In this document: positions 17,143 through 26,896 of the stretch, piece after piece
Layout of the letters: every line of letters starts with the position of its first letter
How positions within the stretch are numbered: position 1 is the first letter of the stretch
Source of the DNA: Aequorivita vladivostokensis
GTDB lineage: Bacteria; Bacteroidota; Bacteroidia; Flavobacteriales; Flavobacteriaceae
Assembly (NCBI RefSeq): GCF_000952855.1
Contig: NZ_JSVU01000004.1
Coordinates: 186,001-250,000, forward strand
Direction: 5' to 3'
Length of the DNA: 64,000 nt
Notes under the pieces: generated by a model
Database searches by the model: none
Told to the model about the DNA's origin: nothing
What the model saw: only the letters and a program-made list of their open reading frames with translations
Position numbers and translations under genes: made by a program

Positions 17143-17799
17143 TTAAACGATCAGGTATTCTGGATCGGCGCCCAGGCTTACCAAAGCACTACATATTTCT
17201 TTTGTGAAAATTTCTGGTCCACAAACATAAAAACGGGAACTAAAGTCGCCAATGGTCTCAATAAGAAATTTACGATCAATCCTGCGTTCGCGAAACCCGA
17301 TAACTCCCTCTTGGGTAAATACATTTCTATAAGCCGGACCAAGCATTTTAGTCAACTCATCGTGCAAAATAATATCCTCCTTAGTTTTATTTGAATACAA
17401 AAGCGCAATTTTTCGCAGGTTGCCACTTTCAAAAAGTGCCCGAAAAATCGCAATAAAAGGAGTTATACCCGTTCCGCCGGCAATGAATATACCGGGCCCC
17501 TTATATTCAATAGTTCCATATATTTTGTGAAGTAACAATTCATCACCGGTATTCAATTTGCCCATTTGGAAAGTAACGCCTTCATGGTCGTCATAAATTT
17601 TGATAATAAATTCCAAATAGTCCCAATGCTGAAGCGAAGTAAACGTAAACGGCCTAATTTGATCCTCCCATCCTGGCTGATTGACAGATATGAGTGCGGA
17701 TTGCCCGGGAGTATATTTAACGTCTTTAGGCTTCTCCAATACAAAGCGTTTCACGTTATGGGTAATATAATGGGTGGTGCGTATCTTGAGCTTGTGCAT
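17143..17799 (-). CDS. Ferredoxin-NADP reductase-like flavoprotein
   Basis: A 218-aa FAD/NAD(P)-binding oxidoreductase without a ferredoxin domain. The FAD domain contains IRPFTFTS, the RxxT/S flavin signature. The NAD(P) domain has IFIAGGTGITPFIAIFRAL and a C-terminal YVCGPEIFTKEIC. It probably passes electrons from NAD(P)H to a separate acceptor that is not identifiable here. It stands alone, convergent with the lolC/E-like gene. Confidence 0.85.
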   Translation of the reverse strand: MHKLKIRTTHYITHNVKRFVLEKPKDVKYTPGQSALISVNQPGWEDQIRPFTFTSLQHWDYLEFIIKIYDDHEGVTFQMGKLNTGDELLLHKIYGTIEYKGPGIFIAGGTGITPFIAIFRALFESGNLRKIALLYSNKTKEDIILHDELTKMLGPAYRNVFTQEGVIGFRERRIDRKFLIETIGDFSSRFYVCGPEIFTKEICSALVSLGADPEYLIV

Positions 17800-17857
17800 T
17801 GTAAAAGTTGAGATTCAAAGATAACAAGGATTTGCTTATCTAGAATACAATTTCTCC

Positions 17858-18850
17858 TTAAGCAAATTCGTAATCCCCAAACGTTTCGAGAACTTCATCA
17901 AAGGCTTCAAAAACCGAGGCAGAATCATCGCTGGTTACCATTTTCATGCGGTATTCCTTAAAGTTGGGAATGCCTTTAAAATAGTTTGTGTAGTGGCGAC
18001 GTGTTTCAAAAACGCCCAGGGTTTCACCTTTCCATTCTATGGCCATTTGTAAGTGCCTCTTGGCTGCATCAACCCGTTCAAGCATGGAAGGAGGCGGTAA
18101 ATGTTCACCAGTTTTAAAATAGTGTTTCACTTCCTTAAAAAACCATGGATACCCAATACTGGCGCGGCCTATCATTGCACCGTCCAAGCCATATTTGTCG
18201 CGCATTTCCATCGCTTTTTCGGGCGAGTCCACATCACCATTTCCAAAGATGGGGATGTGCATTCGTGGATTGTTTTTTACTTCGGCAATGGGTTTCCAAT
18301 CAGCATCGCCTTTATACATCTGTGCCCGGGTACGACCGTGAATGGAAAGGGCTTGACAACCCACATCCTGTAAACGTTCGGCCACCTCAACAATCTTTAT
18401 TGAATCATGGTCCCAGCCCAAGCGGGTTTTTACGGTCACGGGAAGTTTTGTGTGCTTTACCATCGCCTCGGTTAGGCTTACCATTAAATCGATATCTTTC
18501 AAGATACCCGCGCCGGCTCCTTTTGAAACTACTTTTTTAACGGGACAGCCAAAATTGATGTCGATCATATCTGGACCACTGGCCTCAACTATTTCAACAC
18601 TGCGCAGCATCGACTCTAACACGGCGCCAAATATTTGAATTCCCACGGGGCGTTCCTTTTCGTAGATATCCAGTTTCATCACGCTTTTGGCTGCATCGCG
18701 AATGAGGCCTTCCGAAGAGATGAATTCCGTAAAAACCACATCGGCACCCTGCTCCTTGCAAAGCGCGCGAAAAGGTGGGTCGCTCACATCTTCCATCGGA
18801 GCGAGCAGCAACGGGAAGTCTGGCAATTGTATGTTTCCTATTTTTGGCAA
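17858..18850 (-). CDS. dusB: tRNA-dihydrouridine synthase (DusB type)
   Basis: A FMN enzyme reducing specific uridines in tRNA D-loops using NADPH. The 330-aa protein starts with the TIM-barrel signature LLLAPMEDVSDPPFR. The catalytic cysteine is in DINFGCPVKKVVSKGAGAG, and IHGRTRAQMYKG and FGNGDVDSPEKA bind flavin phosphate. A -7 box lies 19 bases upstream. Subfamily assignment to DusB is by overall likeness. Confidence 0.93.
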   Translation of the reverse strand: MPKIGNIQLPDFPLLLAPMEDVSDPPFRALCKEQGADVVFTEFISSEGLIRDAAKSVMKLDIYEKERPVGIQIFGAVLESMLRSVEIVEASGPDMIDINFGCPVKKVVSKGAGAGILKDIDLMVSLTEAMVKHTKLPVTVKTRLGWDHDSIKIVEVAERLQDVGCQALSIHGRTRAQMYKGDADWKPIAEVKNNPRMHIPIFGNGDVDSPEKAMEMRDKYGLDGAMIGRASIGYPWFFKEVKHYFKTGEHLPPPSMLERVDAAKRHLQMAIEWKGETLGVFETRRHYTNYFKGIPNFKEYRMKMVTSDDSASVFEAFDEVLETFGDYEFA

Positions 18851-18869
18851 TTCGTAAGTTTTGGAACTG

Positions 18870-18877
18870 CAAAAGTA
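18870..18877 (-). promoter_or_regulatory. -7 box TACTTTTG for dusB
   Basis: The reverse complement matches TAnnTTTG fully, 19 bases before dusB. Confidence 0.5.
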
Positions 18878-18910
18878 GTAAATATCAGTAATATGAAATT
18901 TTAAAAGAAT

Positions 18911-21328
18911 TTATTTGCCCTCTAGCCTGTCGCCCTCGTCGGTTTCTATTTTTTTGCTGTTATCACGAAGTCGGGCATTTCCGAAGTTGTATTTGAAACC
19001 TAAACGAAACAATCTGCTTTCAATATTTGTGTAGAAATAATTGTCTTGATTGTAATAATCTGAAACCGACGCAGTGTTATTGAGGGTATTAAAAATATCA
19101 TCGAGGCCAATGGTCACGCTGGCGCGCTTATCCCACAAATCCTTTCTGACAGATAGATTCACGTAGTTTTGGTTTTTGAAAAAGCGATTTCCAAAAACAA
19201 AATTCGAAATGTACACTCCGGTTAAATCTGCAGTGAAAGAACGGTCTTTGGATAGCGTGAAATGATTGGTAAGATAAATATATTGTCCAAAAGTATCGTT
19301 TGTATATTTTTCTTGGCTGCTTTGGAGAGCGTAAAATTCATTCGCCAAATAAAAAGTAGAAGTGTTTATATGCATCCACCACCAAGTGTTGAGCGAACCA
19401 AAATAGGTTATGTCGAAAGCATATTGATAATTTCTAATCATATTGGCATCGATACTGCTTAAGGTACTGTTGTCATTATTCTGTAAAATCAATATGTCCA
19501 AGCTGTTTTTTACATTTTCATAATAAATTTCAAAGAATAACTTTCCTTTATGGTCAAAAGCAAGTGTAATTTTATCTTGAATTGCAGGAACCAAATTGGG
19601 ATTACCTCCAATTGAATTGCGTTCAGTAATAAAATATTTAAACGGATTTAAGCTCTGATAGCGCGGGCGTTCGACGCTGCGGCTGTAACTTAGGCCTATG
19701 CCATTATTGTCGTTTATGTTGTGATGGAAGGACGCTGATGGAAAAAGATCGAAATAGGTTTGGTTATTAATCTGGCCCAAAGAACGGGAAAGGGCATCTA
19801 CATCAGTAAGCTCTCCCCGAAGACCAGCCGTAATGCTCCACTTTTCCCATTGCCTTTCAAAATTGATATAGGCCGCATAAATATTCTCTTTATAATTGAA
19901 ATTGTCGGAAAGGGAAGTGTTAAACGTGGAAGTGCTGTTTACGGTGTTAAAAAAATCCAATTTACTTTCCGTATCGATGCTGCTAAACTTACCACCTGCC
20001 TCAAAAGCACCGGTCCACAATTCAGAAGATACATCGGCTTGTGCGGTGAATATCTGGCTATTTTGTTTTGAATCTGTATAAAAACTATTGTTTCTCAAAA
20101 AATCACCATTCGGCAATAAATAGTCAGAGCTTACACTTTGATTTTGAATATTATCATAATAAATATAATTGGCCGAAGTATTGAAGGTAGCGCCTTTTTC
20201 ATTCAAAATTCGGTTGTAGTCCATCGCAAAAGTAAGATTCTGGGTTTCATAACCTACATAACTGAGCGTAGTAATTGTAGAATCCAACTGCCGCTGCGAA
20301 TTACGGATTAAGGAATTGCCGTGATTCACATAATCCACTTTGGGCGTAACCGAAACATTTGAAGTAAGGCTGATTGTATTTTTAGAATCCAATGTAAAAT
20401 CCAGTACGGTATTTCCATTGTGGCTCTCACTGTGCGTTGTACGGTCAAATTTGGTTTCCCAAAAAGATTTTGTAGATACTTCATCGGGCTGAAAATAACG
20501 GATATTATTATCATCCTCCTTATAATTTTTTTTATTTCCATAGGAATAACTCGCGTAAACATTTAACCAATTATTCTTATAAAAATGGGAAGTTCCAAAA
20601 TTATACTTCGGGAATATTCCTTGCTCATAAGTTGCATTTACCGAACCTTTATAACCTATAGAAATAGACTTTGAAGTTACAATATTCAGTACCGTACCGG
20701 CTTCGGCGTCATATTTGGAAGATGGATTTGTAATAACCTCAACCGATTTTATATTTGCGGCGTCGGTATTTTCAAGCAGCGCTATTATTTCCGAAGAAGA
20801 TAGATACACTCTTTTCCCATTGATATAAATGATCGGTGATGAAAACTTAATTTGAATATTTTCACCTATCACCGTAACTCCCGGGGTTTTTTTAAGAAGA
20901 TCCATCGTATTGCCCACGGAAAAAGAAGTGTTTTCCACTTCAAAAGTAAGTTTTCCGGCAGATTTGCGTATCGTGGGCAGCTTGGCTACGACCACTGTTT
21001 CATCCAGAATGTTCTGGCTTTCCTCCATAACCACATTTCCAAAATCGTGGTTTGATGAAAGCTGGATGGTATGCTGTATTTCCTTAAATCCGATATAGCT
21101 AAAGTTGATATTGTACGTTCCCGAAGCCAAGTTCTTTAAGGCAAAAGAACCGTCTTCGTCAGTTGTGGTTCCCTCCCTCGGGGTTTCGTCCGCATTTTCG
21201 TACACCAGTACGTTCACGAAAGAAAGGGGGTTGCTATTTTCGTCCATTACCTTCCCAGTCACAGAAAAGTCCTGTGCCATCAAAATTCCACCGCTCAGGC
21301 AGAAAAAGTACATAATAAATCTTGTCAT
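18911..21328 (-). CDS. TonB-dependent receptor-like outer-membrane beta-barrel protein
   Basis: About 805 aa from the ATG at 21328 (MTRFIMYFFCLSGGILMAQ, a signal peptide); a GTG nine codons upstream is less likely. After the signal comes a carboxypeptidase-like regulatory domain (about 20-100, FSVTGKVMDENSNPL), then a plug domain (about 110-215, with KKTPGVTVIGENIQIKFSS), then a large barrel ending in RLGFKYNFGNARLRDN. This is the outer-membrane beta-barrel family common in Bacteroidota. No SusD partner or regulator is adjacent, so the ligand is unknown. It is divergent from lepA. Confidence 0.9.
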   Translation of the reverse strand: MTRFIMYFFCLSGGILMAQDFSVTGKVMDENSNPLSFVNVLVYENADETPREGTTTDEDGSFALKNLASGTYNINFSYIGFKEIQHTIQLSSNHDFGNVVMEESQNILDETVVVAKLPTIRKSAGKLTFEVENTSFSVGNTMDLLKKTPGVTVIGENIQIKFSSPIIYINGKRVYLSSSEIIALLENTDAANIKSVEVITNPSSKYDAEAGTVLNIVTSKSISIGYKGSVNATYEQGIFPKYNFGTSHFYKNNWLNVYASYSYGNKKNYKEDDNNIRYFQPDEVSTKSFWETKFDRTTHSESHNGNTVLDFTLDSKNTISLTSNVSVTPKVDYVNHGNSLIRNSQRQLDSTITTLSYVGYETQNLTFAMDYNRILNEKGATFNTSANYIYYDNIQNQSVSSDYLLPNGDFLRNNSFYTDSKQNSQIFTAQADVSSELWTGAFEAGGKFSSIDTESKLDFFNTVNSTSTFNTSLSDNFNYKENIYAAYINFERQWEKWSITAGLRGELTDVDALSRSLGQINNQTYFDLFPSASFHHNINDNNGIGLSYSRSVERPRYQSLNPFKYFITERNSIGGNPNLVPAIQDKITLAFDHKGKLFFEIYYENVKNSLDILILQNNDNSTLSSIDANMIRNYQYAFDITYFGSLNTWWWMHINTSTFYLANEFYALQSSQEKYTNDTFGQYIYLTNHFTLSKDRSFTADLTGVYISNFVFGNRFFKNQNYVNLSVRKDLWDKRASVTIGLDDIFNTLNNTASVSDYYNQDNYFYTNIESRLFRLGFKYNFGNARLRDNSKKIETDEGDRLEGK

Positions 21329-21510
21329 AACATAAGTAGATATCTGGGGCGACACCCGTTACTATGATTCTTTTCTGGGGAGATAATACAGTGCATCGTT
21401 GTATTACAACTTTGCCCTACAAATATGTTAAAAATTTATTAATTAAAAGCTATCGAAAATCAATTATTTTAACAGAGCCAATCAAAATACATATAATCAC
21501 TCTTTTAATC

Positions 21511-21518
21511 TATATTTG
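21511..21518 (+). promoter_or_regulatory. -7 box TATATTTG for lepA
   Basis: Full TAnnTTTG match 29 bases before the lepA start. No clear -33 element. Confidence 0.55.
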
Positions 21519-21547
21519 CAACTTGTAGCACGAAGAAGGAATTATTT

Positions 21548-23344
21548 ATGAAGAACATTCGCAATTTTTGCATTATCGCCCATATCGACCACGGAAAAAG
21601 CACCTTGGCAGACCGTCTATTGGATGCCACTGGTACCGTAACCGATCGCGAAAAACAGGCACAGTTGCTTGACAATATGGATCTGGAGCGTGAGCGGGGC
21701 ATTACCATTAAGAGCCACGCCATTCAAATGGATTACGTTTACAAAGGTGAAAAATATATACTAAATTTAATTGACACCCCAGGCCACGTCGATTTTTCGT
21801 ATGAGGTTTCCCGTTCCATCGCGGCTTGCGAAGGAGCCTTGCTGATTGTAGATGCGGCGCAGAGTATTCAGGCACAGACCATTTCCAATCTCTATTTGGC
21901 TTTGGAAAATGATCTGGAAATAATACCCGTGTTAAACAAAGTCGATCTTCCCTCTGCCAATGTAGAGGAAGTAACCGATGACATCGTGGATCTGTTAGGC
22001 TGTAAACCCGAGGAAGTTATTCCCGCAAGTGCAAAAACCGGGATTGGCATTGATGAGATTTTAGCCGCAATTATTGAACGCATACCGCCACCCAAAGGAA
22101 ATCCGGATGAGTCTTTACAGGCTTTGATCTTTGATTCGGTTTACAATCCCTTTCGTGGGGTGGAAACGTATTTTAGAGTGCTAAATGGCGAAATTCGAAA
22201 AGGACAGCACATAAAATTTATGGCTACCGGGAAAAGCTATTTTGCCGATGAAGTGGGCACCCTAAAATTGAAACAACAACCCAAGGAAGTTGTAAAAACC
22301 GGCGACGTGGGCTATCTTATTACGGGCATAAAGGAAGCAAAAGAAGTAAAGGTGGGCGATACCATTACCGATTCAAAAAACCCAACCGTCAATATGATTG
22401 AAGGCTTTGAGGATGTAAAGCCCATGGTTTTTGCAGGAATTTATCCCGTAGATACCGAAGACTATGAAGAGCTACGCAACTCCATGGAAAAATTGCAATT
22501 GAACGACGCTTCCCTAGTTTTTATACCGGAAAGTTCTGCTGCTCTTGGTTTTGGTTTCCGTTGTGGGTTTTTGGGAATGCTACATCTCGAAATCATTCAG
22601 GAAAGACTGGAGCGTGAATTTGATATGACGGTTATTACTACCGTCCCCAACGTATCCTATCACGCCTTTAGCAATAAGGAACCAGATGTTCCAATTTTGG
22701 TGAACAATCCATCCGATCTGCCAGACCCATCTAAATTGAACCGGGTAGAAGAGCCCTACATTAAGGCTACAATCATTACCAAATCAGACTTTGTGGGTTC
22801 TGTAATGTCGCTTTGTATTGAGAAAAGAGGAGAAATTACAAATCAAACCTATTTAACCACCGAACGTGTAGAACTTACTTTTGACATGCCTTTGGCCGAA
22901 ATTGTTTTTGACTTTTACGATAGATTGAAAACCGTTTCCAAGGGTTATGCTTCCTTTGACTATTCTCCTATCGGGATGCGCCAGTCGCACCTAGTCAAGG
23001 TAGATGTTCTGTTAAATGGAAACATTGTGGATGCACTTTCTGCATTGCTTCATCGCGATAATGCGTATGATATTGGGAAGAAAATCTGCGAAAAATTACG
23101 CCAACTCATCCCACGCCAACAATTTGATATTCCAATCCAGGCGGCCATTGGTGCAAAAATAATTGCTCGTGAAACGGTTAAAGCCTTGAGAAAGGACGTT
23201 ACCGCAAAATGTTATGGTGGAGACATTTCCCGAAAGCGAAAACTGTTGGAAAAGCAGAAGAAAGGAAAGAAACGCATGCGCCAAGTAGGAAATGTAGAAA
23301 TCCCGCAGGAAGCGTTTATGGCGGTCTTAAAATTAAACGATTAA
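21548..23344 (+). CDS. lepA: Elongation factor 4 (back-translocating GTPase)
   Basis: A 598-aa ribosomal GTPase that acts on stalled or mis-translocated ribosomes and in 30S assembly. G1 is [10 protein letters not shown]3 DTPGHVDF and G4 NKVDL. Domain II, the EF-G-like domains and the LepA-specific C-terminal domain follow, ending in the basic [20 protein letters not shown] segment and [12 protein letters not shown]. Full length. It is monocistronic, with its own -7 box and a strong terminator. Confidence 0.97.
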   Translation: MKNIRNFCIIAHIDHGKSTLADRLLDATGTVTDREKQAQLLDNMDLERERGITIKSHAIQMDYVYKGEKYILNLIDTPGHVDFSYEVSRSIAACEGALLIVDAAQSIQAQTISNLYLALENDLEIIPVLNKVDLPSANVEEVTDDIVDLLGCKPEEVIPASAKTGIGIDEILAAIIERIPPPKGNPDESLQALIFDSVYNPFRGVETYFRVLNGEIRKGQHIKFMATGKSYFADEVGTLKLKQQPKEVVKTGDVGYLITGIKEAKEVKVGDTITDSKNPTVNMIEGFEDVKPMVFAGIYPVDTEDYEELRNSMEKLQLNDASLVFIPESSAALGFGFRCGFLGMLHLEIIQERLEREFDMTVITTVPNVSYHAFSNKEPDVPILVNNPSDLPDPSKLNRVEEPYIKATIITKSDFVGSVMSLCIEKRGEITNQTYLTTERVELTFDMPLAEIVFDFYDRLKTVSKGYASFDYSPIGMRQSHLVKVDVLLNGNIVDALSALLHRDNAYDIGKKICEKLRQLIPRQQFDIPIQAAIGAKIIARETVKALRKDVTAKCYGGDISRKRKLLEKQKKGKKRMRQVGNVEIPQEAFMAVLKLND

Positions 23345-23345
23345 A

Positions 23346-23371
23346 AAAAGCCCTGCATCTTCAGGGCTTTT
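23346..23371. terminator. Terminator shared by lepA and the convergent lipoprotein gene
   Basis: A perfect 10-bp stem AAAAGCCCTG/CAGGGCTTTT with the loop CATCTT has T-rich flanks on both strands, so it can stop transcription in both directions. Confidence 0.8.
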
Positions 23372-23391
23372 ATGTAATTCAACGATAGTAT

Positions 23392-23652
23392 TTAGTTGCA
23401 AGACCCGCCTGCTTGTTCGAAAGCAGCGATATATTGCGCATAAGTTACACCATTTAAATCTGTAGTCTGCGTTTGTCCATCTTGTGTTACAGAAATAGTA
23501 CCATCTCCATTGTCACAGATTTCGGTAATTGTTGCCGTACCTAAAATTTCTAATTGACATGTATTACAGGTTCTGTCATCACCATCATCATCTTTCTTAC
23601 AGGATGAAACAGCTAATGCTAAGACCAAGGCACTAAATAATAATTTCTTCAT
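23392..23652 (-). CDS. Small cysteine-rich lipoprotein, 86 aa (paralogue 1)
   Basis: MKKLLFSALVLALAVSSC is a lipoprotein signal with lipid-modified Cys near residue 18, followed by an Asp-rich tether KKDDDGDD. The mature part has a CNTC motif, another Cys in EICDNGDG, and a terminal Cys in AGGSCN. Together with the next gene it forms a paralogous pair: both have CxxC after the tether and end Y..Y...E.AG..C. It is likely on the outer membrane or in the periplasm. The function is unknown; the paired cysteines suggest disulfides or metal binding. Confidence 0.75.
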   Translation of the reverse strand: MKKLLFSALVLALAVSSCKKDDDGDDRTCNTCQLEILGTATITEICDNGDGTISVTQDGQTQTTDLNGVTYAQYIAAFEQAGGSCN

Positions 23653-23744
23653 AATTGATAATTTTTTAAGTTAAAACGCCAAATATGGAAAAATCAAAAA
23701 ATACCCACAAACATTTTTTAAGAAAATTTTAAGAAAATTTTAAG

Positions 23745-23972
23745 TTATCCGCCACAGTTTGCGCCAGCAGACTCTAAACCAGAAACATAGGTGTCATAAG
23801 GCGTTCCTGTGTTTTGGCCATTTACGGAGGCGTTGCCATCCTTTTCCTCGCAGACCTGAAAATCTGAAGTTTCGGCAGAGGAACAGGTAGTACAGCTAAC
23901 ACCATCATCATTTTTACATGAAATGACCGCTAGACCCAGGAACAAGGCTATTATAAGAACAGATTTTTTCAT
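23745..23972 (-). CDS. Small cysteine-rich lipoprotein, 75 aa (paralogue 2)
   Basis: MKKSVLIIALFLGLAVISC is the lipoprotein signal. The mature part has an Asp-rich tether KNDDG, CTTC, a Cys in DFQVCEEKDG and the ending ESAGANCGG. Cysteine spacing and the ending match the gene 92 bp downstream on the same strand, implying a tandem duplication. Overall identity outside these positions is low. The function is unknown. Confidence 0.75.
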   Translation of the reverse strand: MKKSVLIIALFLGLAVISCKNDDGVSCTTCSSAETSDFQVCEEKDGNASVNGQNTGTPYDTYVSGLESAGANCGG

Positions 23973-24010
23973 TTAAATCGAATTTATTAAAAAACGTTTC
24001 TTTTTCAGGA

Positions 24011-25879
24011 TTATTTCTTCTCTTTCGCTTCATTTTCAGAGCGGGTAGCATTCACTACATCCTCAAAATCCATTGGTTTCCCGAGATAGACCAAACTACA
24101 TCCTTCTTCCACTTCCAGTTCCGTGGGTGCGGTAATGAGTTCAAGAAAACCATTGGGACGTTTTAGAAATAAAGGTATGGCATTTTCATTCTCGCTTATT
24201 ATATTCAGCACGCGCAAAAACTGATTGTGGCTTTCCACAGGAATTTCCTGAATAGAGGGGAAATCCTGCGCAACTTCAGTGAAACGACTGTAGTCGTGCG
24301 TGTATGAAAATAATTCTTTTGCAGATAGACTCTGCCGTTTCCGCATTTCTTCAGAGGTCATCAATCTAAACGTTCCATTTTCACCAAAATAGCGTCCAAA
24401 ACGGCTTATGGCCTGCTTGTTGATTTCGTCGCTACCGGTCATTGCCAATAAGTAGCCCACATCGTTCAATTCTATATTATCCGTAAGATCATCGGCATAA
24501 ATGTTTGCGGTAAAGGCCTCTAAGCCCAATTCTTTTGCCCTGTTGATATTTAATTGGTTGGAATCTATTAAAACTACATGGCGGTTATTTTTATGCAAAT
24601 ACGTGGCGATCAAGCGGGAAACCTTGGACGCTCCCACCATAAGTATTCCTTCAGATTTTTTCAGAAATACACCCATCCAGCCTGCCATAACCCGTGCGGT
24701 TGTAGCGTTTATAATTACAGTTATCAAAACAACGGCAAAAACCAAGGGCGTAATATACTCGGCTCCCACTACGCCTTTTGAAACCAATTGCGTTCCAAAA
24801 AGGGAAGAAATACCCGCAGCAACAATACCCCGCGGGCCTACCCAACTTATAAAAAGTTTTTCGTTGGTTTTGAGCGAAGAGCCCACTGTACTTGCAAACA
24901 CCGTTAAAGGCCGCAGTATGAATATTATGATAGCCAAAAGAATAGCCGTTTTCCAATTATAGACCAGCAACAGATCTTCGATACTTATATTTGCGGCAAG
25001 CAGAATAAAAAGTATGGAAACCAGTAACACACTGAGCGATTCCTTAAAGTAAAGAAGTTCCTTAAGGCTTGGCAAATCACTGTTACCAAGAAACATACCC
25101 ATTACCACCACTGCCAAAAGTCCCGATTCGTGCGCGAAAAGATCACTGATCACAAAAACGGCCATAACTAGGGATAGTGATACCACGTTTGATAGATAGT
25201 GCGGCACAAATTTCTTTTTAATGGAAAAATAGAGAGCATAACCTGCTGAAATTCCAAAAGCCATTCCAATCAAAACAATTTTTCCAAAATCCAGCAACGC
25301 CTGCTTTGTATAGCCTGAATCACCTTCAACGCTAATAAATTCATAAACCAATACGGCTACCAAAGCGCCAATGGGGTCAATCAAAATTCCTTCCCATCTG
25401 AGAACAGCGGCTACATCCTTTTTCAGCGGAATGTTTCGCAAAATGGGGGTAATTACCGTAGGCCCAGTGACGATTATCAAGGCAGAAAAAAGAAATGATA
25501 TGCGCCAGTTAAGTCCAAATACATAATGTGCCGCAATACCGGCCCCAATAAATGTAATGGCGGCCCCAATGCTTATGAGCTTTCCAATGGCGGGACCTAC
25601 TTTTGAAATTTCGTCCCTTTTTAGCGTCAATCCGCCTTCGAACAGAATTATTCCCACGGCCAGCGAGACAAAATAAAAAAGATTCTCTCCGGGAAAGAGT
25701 CCTTTCTCGCCGTTCCATATTGGTTGGAGCCATTGTGTGCCATCGGCAGACATTAATGTGGACAGCGGACCCACCAATAGTCCTATTAAAATTAAGGGTA
25801 AGATAGCAGGAATTTTAAACTTCCATGCGACCCATTGGGCCAAGATTCCGAGAATTATAATTCCAGCAAGTTCTACCAT
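24011..25879 (-). CDS. Cation:proton antiporter with C-terminal TrkA-like domains
   Basis: A 622-aa inner-membrane antiporter of the CPA1 (NhaP-like) type. The first 400 residues contain 12 or so helices, with GIILFEGGLTLKRDE and the ion-site region ILIDPIGALVAVLVYE. SWVGPRGIVAAGISSLFG is a family signature. The C-terminus carries a RCK/TrkA-N-like nucleotide-binding domain (about 415-530, ILMVGASKVSRLIATYL) and a TrkA-C-like end, so nucleotide-regulated Na+ or K+/H+ exchange is likely. The ion cannot be decided. Confidence 0.88.
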   Translation of the reverse strand: MVELAGIIILGILAQWVAWKFKIPAILPLILIGLLVGPLSTLMSADGTQWLQPIWNGEKGLFPGENLFYFVSLAVGIILFEGGLTLKRDEISKVGPAIGKLISIGAAITFIGAGIAAHYVFGLNWRISFLFSALIIVTGPTVITPILRNIPLKKDVAAVLRWEGILIDPIGALVAVLVYEFISVEGDSGYTKQALLDFGKIVLIGMAFGISAGYALYFSIKKKFVPHYLSNVVSLSLVMAVFVISDLFAHESGLLAVVVMGMFLGNSDLPSLKELLYFKESLSVLLVSILFILLAANISIEDLLLVYNWKTAILLAIIIFILRPLTVFASTVGSSLKTNEKLFISWVGPRGIVAAGISSLFGTQLVSKGVVGAEYITPLVFAVVLITVIINATTARVMAGWMGVFLKKSEGILMVGASKVSRLIATYLHKNNRHVVLIDSNQLNINRAKELGLEAFTANIYADDLTDNIELNDVGYLLAMTGSDEINKQAISRFGRYFGENGTFRLMTSEEMRKRQSLSAKELFSYTHDYSRFTEVAQDFPSIQEIPVESHNQFLRVLNIISENENAIPLFLKRPNGFLELITAPTELEVEEGCSLVYLGKPMDFEDVVNATRSENEAKEKK

Positions 25880-26017
25880 TCAATTGGGTTTTCGGTAAAT
25901 TAAACATTTTTCGTTTCCACGAAATATTAATGAATTGTTAAAAATAGTATAATTAATTTACACTACGCCCGTGCGAGTGTAACGCTTTTATTAATTTGCG
26001 ACTCATTTCTCCTGACT

Positions 26018-26878
26018 ATGAATTTATTCCCTATTGAAGCTGGAAATTTTAAACTCGATGGCGGCGCCATGTTTGGGGTCGTTCCAAAAACCCTTTGGAA
26101 CAAAACCAATCCCGCCGATGCCAACAATATGATAGATATTGCCGCGCGCTGTCTTCTCATTGAAAACGGCAATCGACTTACTTTGATCGACACGGGAATG
26201 GGCAACAAGCAAAGCGAGAAATTTTTTGGATATTACTACCGATGGGGTGATTTCAATATAGACGATTCGCTCAAAAAACACGGTTTTCACCGCGATGATA
26301 TTACCGATGTATTTATGACGCATCTCCACTTCGACCATTGTGGCGGCAGCGTGCAGTGGAACAAGGACCGTACAGGCTATGAACCGGCTTTTAAAAACGC
26401 GACCTTTTGGAGCAACAAAGACCATTGGCAATGGGCAACTGAGCCAAACCGAAGGGAACAAGCTTCCTTTTTAAAAGAAAATATTTTGCCGATGCAGGAA
26501 AGCGGGCAGTTGAAATTTGTATCGCAGCCCAAATCAGATTTTGCAGAGCCCGATGAAATGGACTTTGGAATTCTTTTTGTGGATGGACATACCGACAAAC
26601 AAATGATTCCACACATCAACTATAAAGGAAAAACGCTGGTTTTTATGGCAGATTTGCTTCCTACGGCAGGCCATTTGCCGCTTCCCTTTGTGATGGGTTA
26701 TGATACGCGACCTTTACTTACACTTCCCGAAAAGGAAAAATTTCTGAACAAAGCTGCCAAAAATAACTTCTATCTTTTTTTGGAGCACGATGCCCACAAC
26801 CCGATAATAACGGTTAAAAATACCGATAAGGGCGTTCGATTAGACGAAACCTTATCACTTAACGAATTTTTTAATTAA
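26018..26878 (+). CDS. MBL-fold metallohydrolase
   Basis: A 286-aa cytosolic metallo-beta-lactamase-fold hydrolase. The metal motif is THLHFDHCGG (HxHxDH), followed by further ligands near FVDGHTDKQM and FLEHDAH. The nearest families are lactonases and thiolester or RNase-like hydrolases; the N-terminal layout (LIDTGMGNKQSEKF) recalls quorum-type lactonases and general MBL hydrolases. There is no signal peptide. It lies 18 bp upstream of the S8 protease gene, so the two may be co-transcribed. The substrate is unknown. Confidence 0.87.
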   Translation: MNLFPIEAGNFKLDGGAMFGVVPKTLWNKTNPADANNMIDIAARCLLIENGNRLTLIDTGMGNKQSEKFFGYYYRWGDFNIDDSLKKHGFHRDDITDVFMTHLHFDHCGGSVQWNKDRTGYEPAFKNATFWSNKDHWQWATEPNRREQASFLKENILPMQESGQLKFVSQPKSDFAEPDEMDFGILFVDGHTDKQMIPHINYKGKTLVFMADLLPTAGHLPLPFVMGYDTRPLLTLPEKEKFLNKAAKNNFYLFLEHDAHNPIITVKNTDKGVRLDETLSLNEFFN

Positions 26879-26896
26879 CACCTATTTCAAAAGAAA

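Noticed and set aside
18911-21355. TonB-receptor start at the GTG at 21355
   Set aside because: It would put nine polar residues before a clean signal peptide; the ATG at 21328 gives a normal export signal.
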